Positions 6,061 through 6,618 of a stretch of 6,618 nucleotides of DNA are shown piece after piece. The translations under genes were made by a program, and so were the position numbers. Position 1 is the first letter of the stretch, and every line of letters begins with the position of its first letter. Origin of the DNA: Gemmataceae bacterium (lineage in GTDB: Bacteria > Planctomycetota > Planctomycetia > Gemmatales > Gemmataceae); the NCBI GenBank assembly GCA_947490035.1, contig CANLGS010000238.1, positions 1 through 6,618 on the forward strand, given 5' to 3'. Below the pieces are notes generated by a model. That model saw only the letters and a list, made by a program, of their open reading frames with translations, was not told the origin of the DNA and did no database searches.

Positions 6061-6077
6061 GCCGGCGGCGAGCCGGC
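6061..6077. repeat. GCCGGC inverted repeat in the divergent spacer
   Basis: Two copies of the self-complementary GCCGGC (6061-6066 and 6072-6077) flank GGCGA, allowing a 6-bp stem with a 5-nt loop. It lies in the 64-bp gap between the divergent lipoprotein and cupin genes, next to the lipoprotein ribosome binding site. It could be an operator or a translation-affecting hairpin, or merely GC-rich sequence. Confidence 0.35.
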
Positions 6078-6097
6078 GTATGCTGTGTTCAGGAACC

Positions 6098-6103
6098 GGA
6101 GAA
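6098..6103 (+). promoter_or_regulatory. Ribosome binding site of the cupin gene
   Basis: GGAGAA ends five bases before the ATG at 6109. It selects this start over the in-frame upstream ATG at 5938, which would add 57 residues lying antisense to the lipoprotein signal region. Confidence 0.6.
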
Positions 6104-6108
6104 CACGA

Positions 6109-6465
6109 ATGCAGACCCTGACACGCGGTTATCTGGTGCGGAAGTTGTCGGACGCGCCGAGCGTCCCGTGCCCGTGCGGGGTGAGCACGCGGCCCCTGAC
6201 CTCGGCCGACGGCGCGCCGGTCTCGCTGCACGTCACCGCGATCACAGACTCCGCCCGGCACTACCACCGGGAAACCACGGAGGTGTACTACATTCTGGAG
6301 GGACTGGGCAAGATCGAATTGAACGGCGTGTGGCACGACGTGGAGCCGGGCACCACGGTGTGGATCGAACCCGGCACGCGGCACCGCGTTGTCAGCGAGG
6401 CCGGGCTGAAGACGGTCGTCGTCGCGCTGCCGGCGTTCAACGCCGCCGACGAGTGGTTCGATTGA
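6109..6465 (+). CDS. Small single-domain cupin protein
   Basis: A 118-residue cytoplasmic cupin (double-stranded beta-helix) protein with no signal peptide. Motif 1 is HYHRETTEVYYILEG (51-65), giving metal ligands His51, His53 and Glu58. Motif 2 is PGTTVWIEPGTRHRVV (80-95), giving His92. The complete 3-His/1-Glu set implies a bound divalent metal. The N-terminus has a CPCG element (21-24). Small cupins of this type include isomerases, dioxygenases and sugar- or ligand-binding regulators, and sequence alone does not pick one. It diverges from the lipoprotein gene across a 64-bp spacer and converges with the dehydrogenase downstream, so it is probably transcribed alone. A TATGCT at 6079-6084 might be a -10 box, but no convincing -35 accompanies it. 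Confidence 0.9.
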   Translation: MQTLTRGYLVRKLSDAPSVPCPCGVSTRPLTSADGAPVSLHVTAITDSARHYHRETTEVYYILEGLGKIELNGVWHDVEPGTTVWIEPGTRHRVVSEAGLKTVVVALPAFNAADEWFD

Positions 6466-6475
6466 CCACTTGCGA

Positions 6476-6489
6476 AGCCGCGAGCGGCT
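6476..6489. terminator. Possible bidirectional terminator between convergent genes
   Basis: AGCCG (6476-6480) and CGGCT (6485-6489) form a 5-bp GC stem with a CGAG loop, starting 11 bases past the cupin stop and ending three bases before the dehydrogenase stop. The position between convergent genes suits a shared terminator. The stem is short, and only GATTAAAT follows on the plus strand rather than a T-tract. Confidence 0.4.
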
Positions 6490-6491
6490 GA

Positions 6492-6618
6492 TTAAATCGT
6501 GACCGACGAGAAGCCGCCGTCCACAACGATGTTCTGACCGGTCACGAAACCGGAGGCGCGCTGCGAGGCGAGCCAGATCACCGCCCCGGCCAGTTCCTCG
6601 GCGCTCCCGAACCGGGCC
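6492..6618 (-). CDS. Short-chain dehydrogenase/reductase (SDR), C-terminal fragment
   Basis: The TAA at 6492-6494 ends an open frame that runs off the right edge; 41 C-terminal residues are visible. They read RFGSAEELAGAVIWLAS and then SGFVTGQNIVVDGGF before the end SVTI. This is the hallmark C-terminus of classical SDR oxidoreductases: an RxGxxEE(L/I) helix, a WLAS segment and the (V)TGQxxxVDGG motif that closes the Rossmann-fold subunit. The NAD(P)-binding and catalytic Ser-Tyr-Lys residues lie outside the window, so the substrate cannot be judged. It converges with the cupin gene, with 26 bases between the stop codons. Confidence 0.88.
   Translation of the reverse strand, partial: ARFGSAEELAGAVIWLASQRASGFVTGQNIVVDGGFSSVTI

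Noticed and set aside
5938..6108. N-terminal extension of the cupin from the ATG at 5938
   Set aside because: It would overlap the lipoprotein start on the other strand, its residues do not resemble a cupin, and a good ribosome binding site precedes the ATG at 6109.

Overview
This GC-rich window looks like chromosomal DNA from a planctomycete, most likely a Gemmata-like lineage. That placement is inferred from four things: the high-GC codon use, a secreted squalene-cyclase-fold protein, a lipoprotein combining cupredoxin-like and carboxypeptidase-regulatory-like domains, and an EF-G paralogue of the EF-G II type. No rRNA or marker gene is present to prove it.

Five genes lie on the minus strand and are transcribed from right to left. 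In order they are a lipoprotein (5178-6044), a secreted alpha/alpha-toroid protein (4017-5099), the histidine-biosynthesis isomerase HisA (3206-3925), an EF-G-like GTPase (969-3113) and a MotA/TolQ/ExbB-type membrane channel protein (36-761). A small cupin (6109-6465) runs the other way from a 64-bp divergent spacer. The last 41 residues of a short-chain dehydrogenase (6492-6618, minus strand) enter from the right edge, converging with the cupin. There are no tRNAs, rRNAs, CRISPR arrays, transposases or phage genes.

The minus-strand genes share direction but no obvious pathway. The gaps of 78-207 bp and the large palindromes between them argue against one tightly coupled operon. Each gene is more likely its own unit or part of a loose read-through group.

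The most unusual content is in the spacers. There are three sequence-unrelated inverted repeats: a 20-bp palindrome cut by the left edge, a roughly 114-nt multi-segment hairpin (846-959) built from 10-nt units, and an 85-nt hairpin (3135-3219) built from 7-8-nt GTCGAAA-like units. The last one supplies the C-terminal codons and stop codon of hisA. Shorter GC stems lie in other spacers. Several proteins also depart from their families at key positions: EF-G catalytic His to Ser, a TM3 Glu to Leu in the ExbB-like channel, and lost copper ligands in the lipoprotein. I see no clear new multi-gene system; the genes themselves are mostly ordinary.
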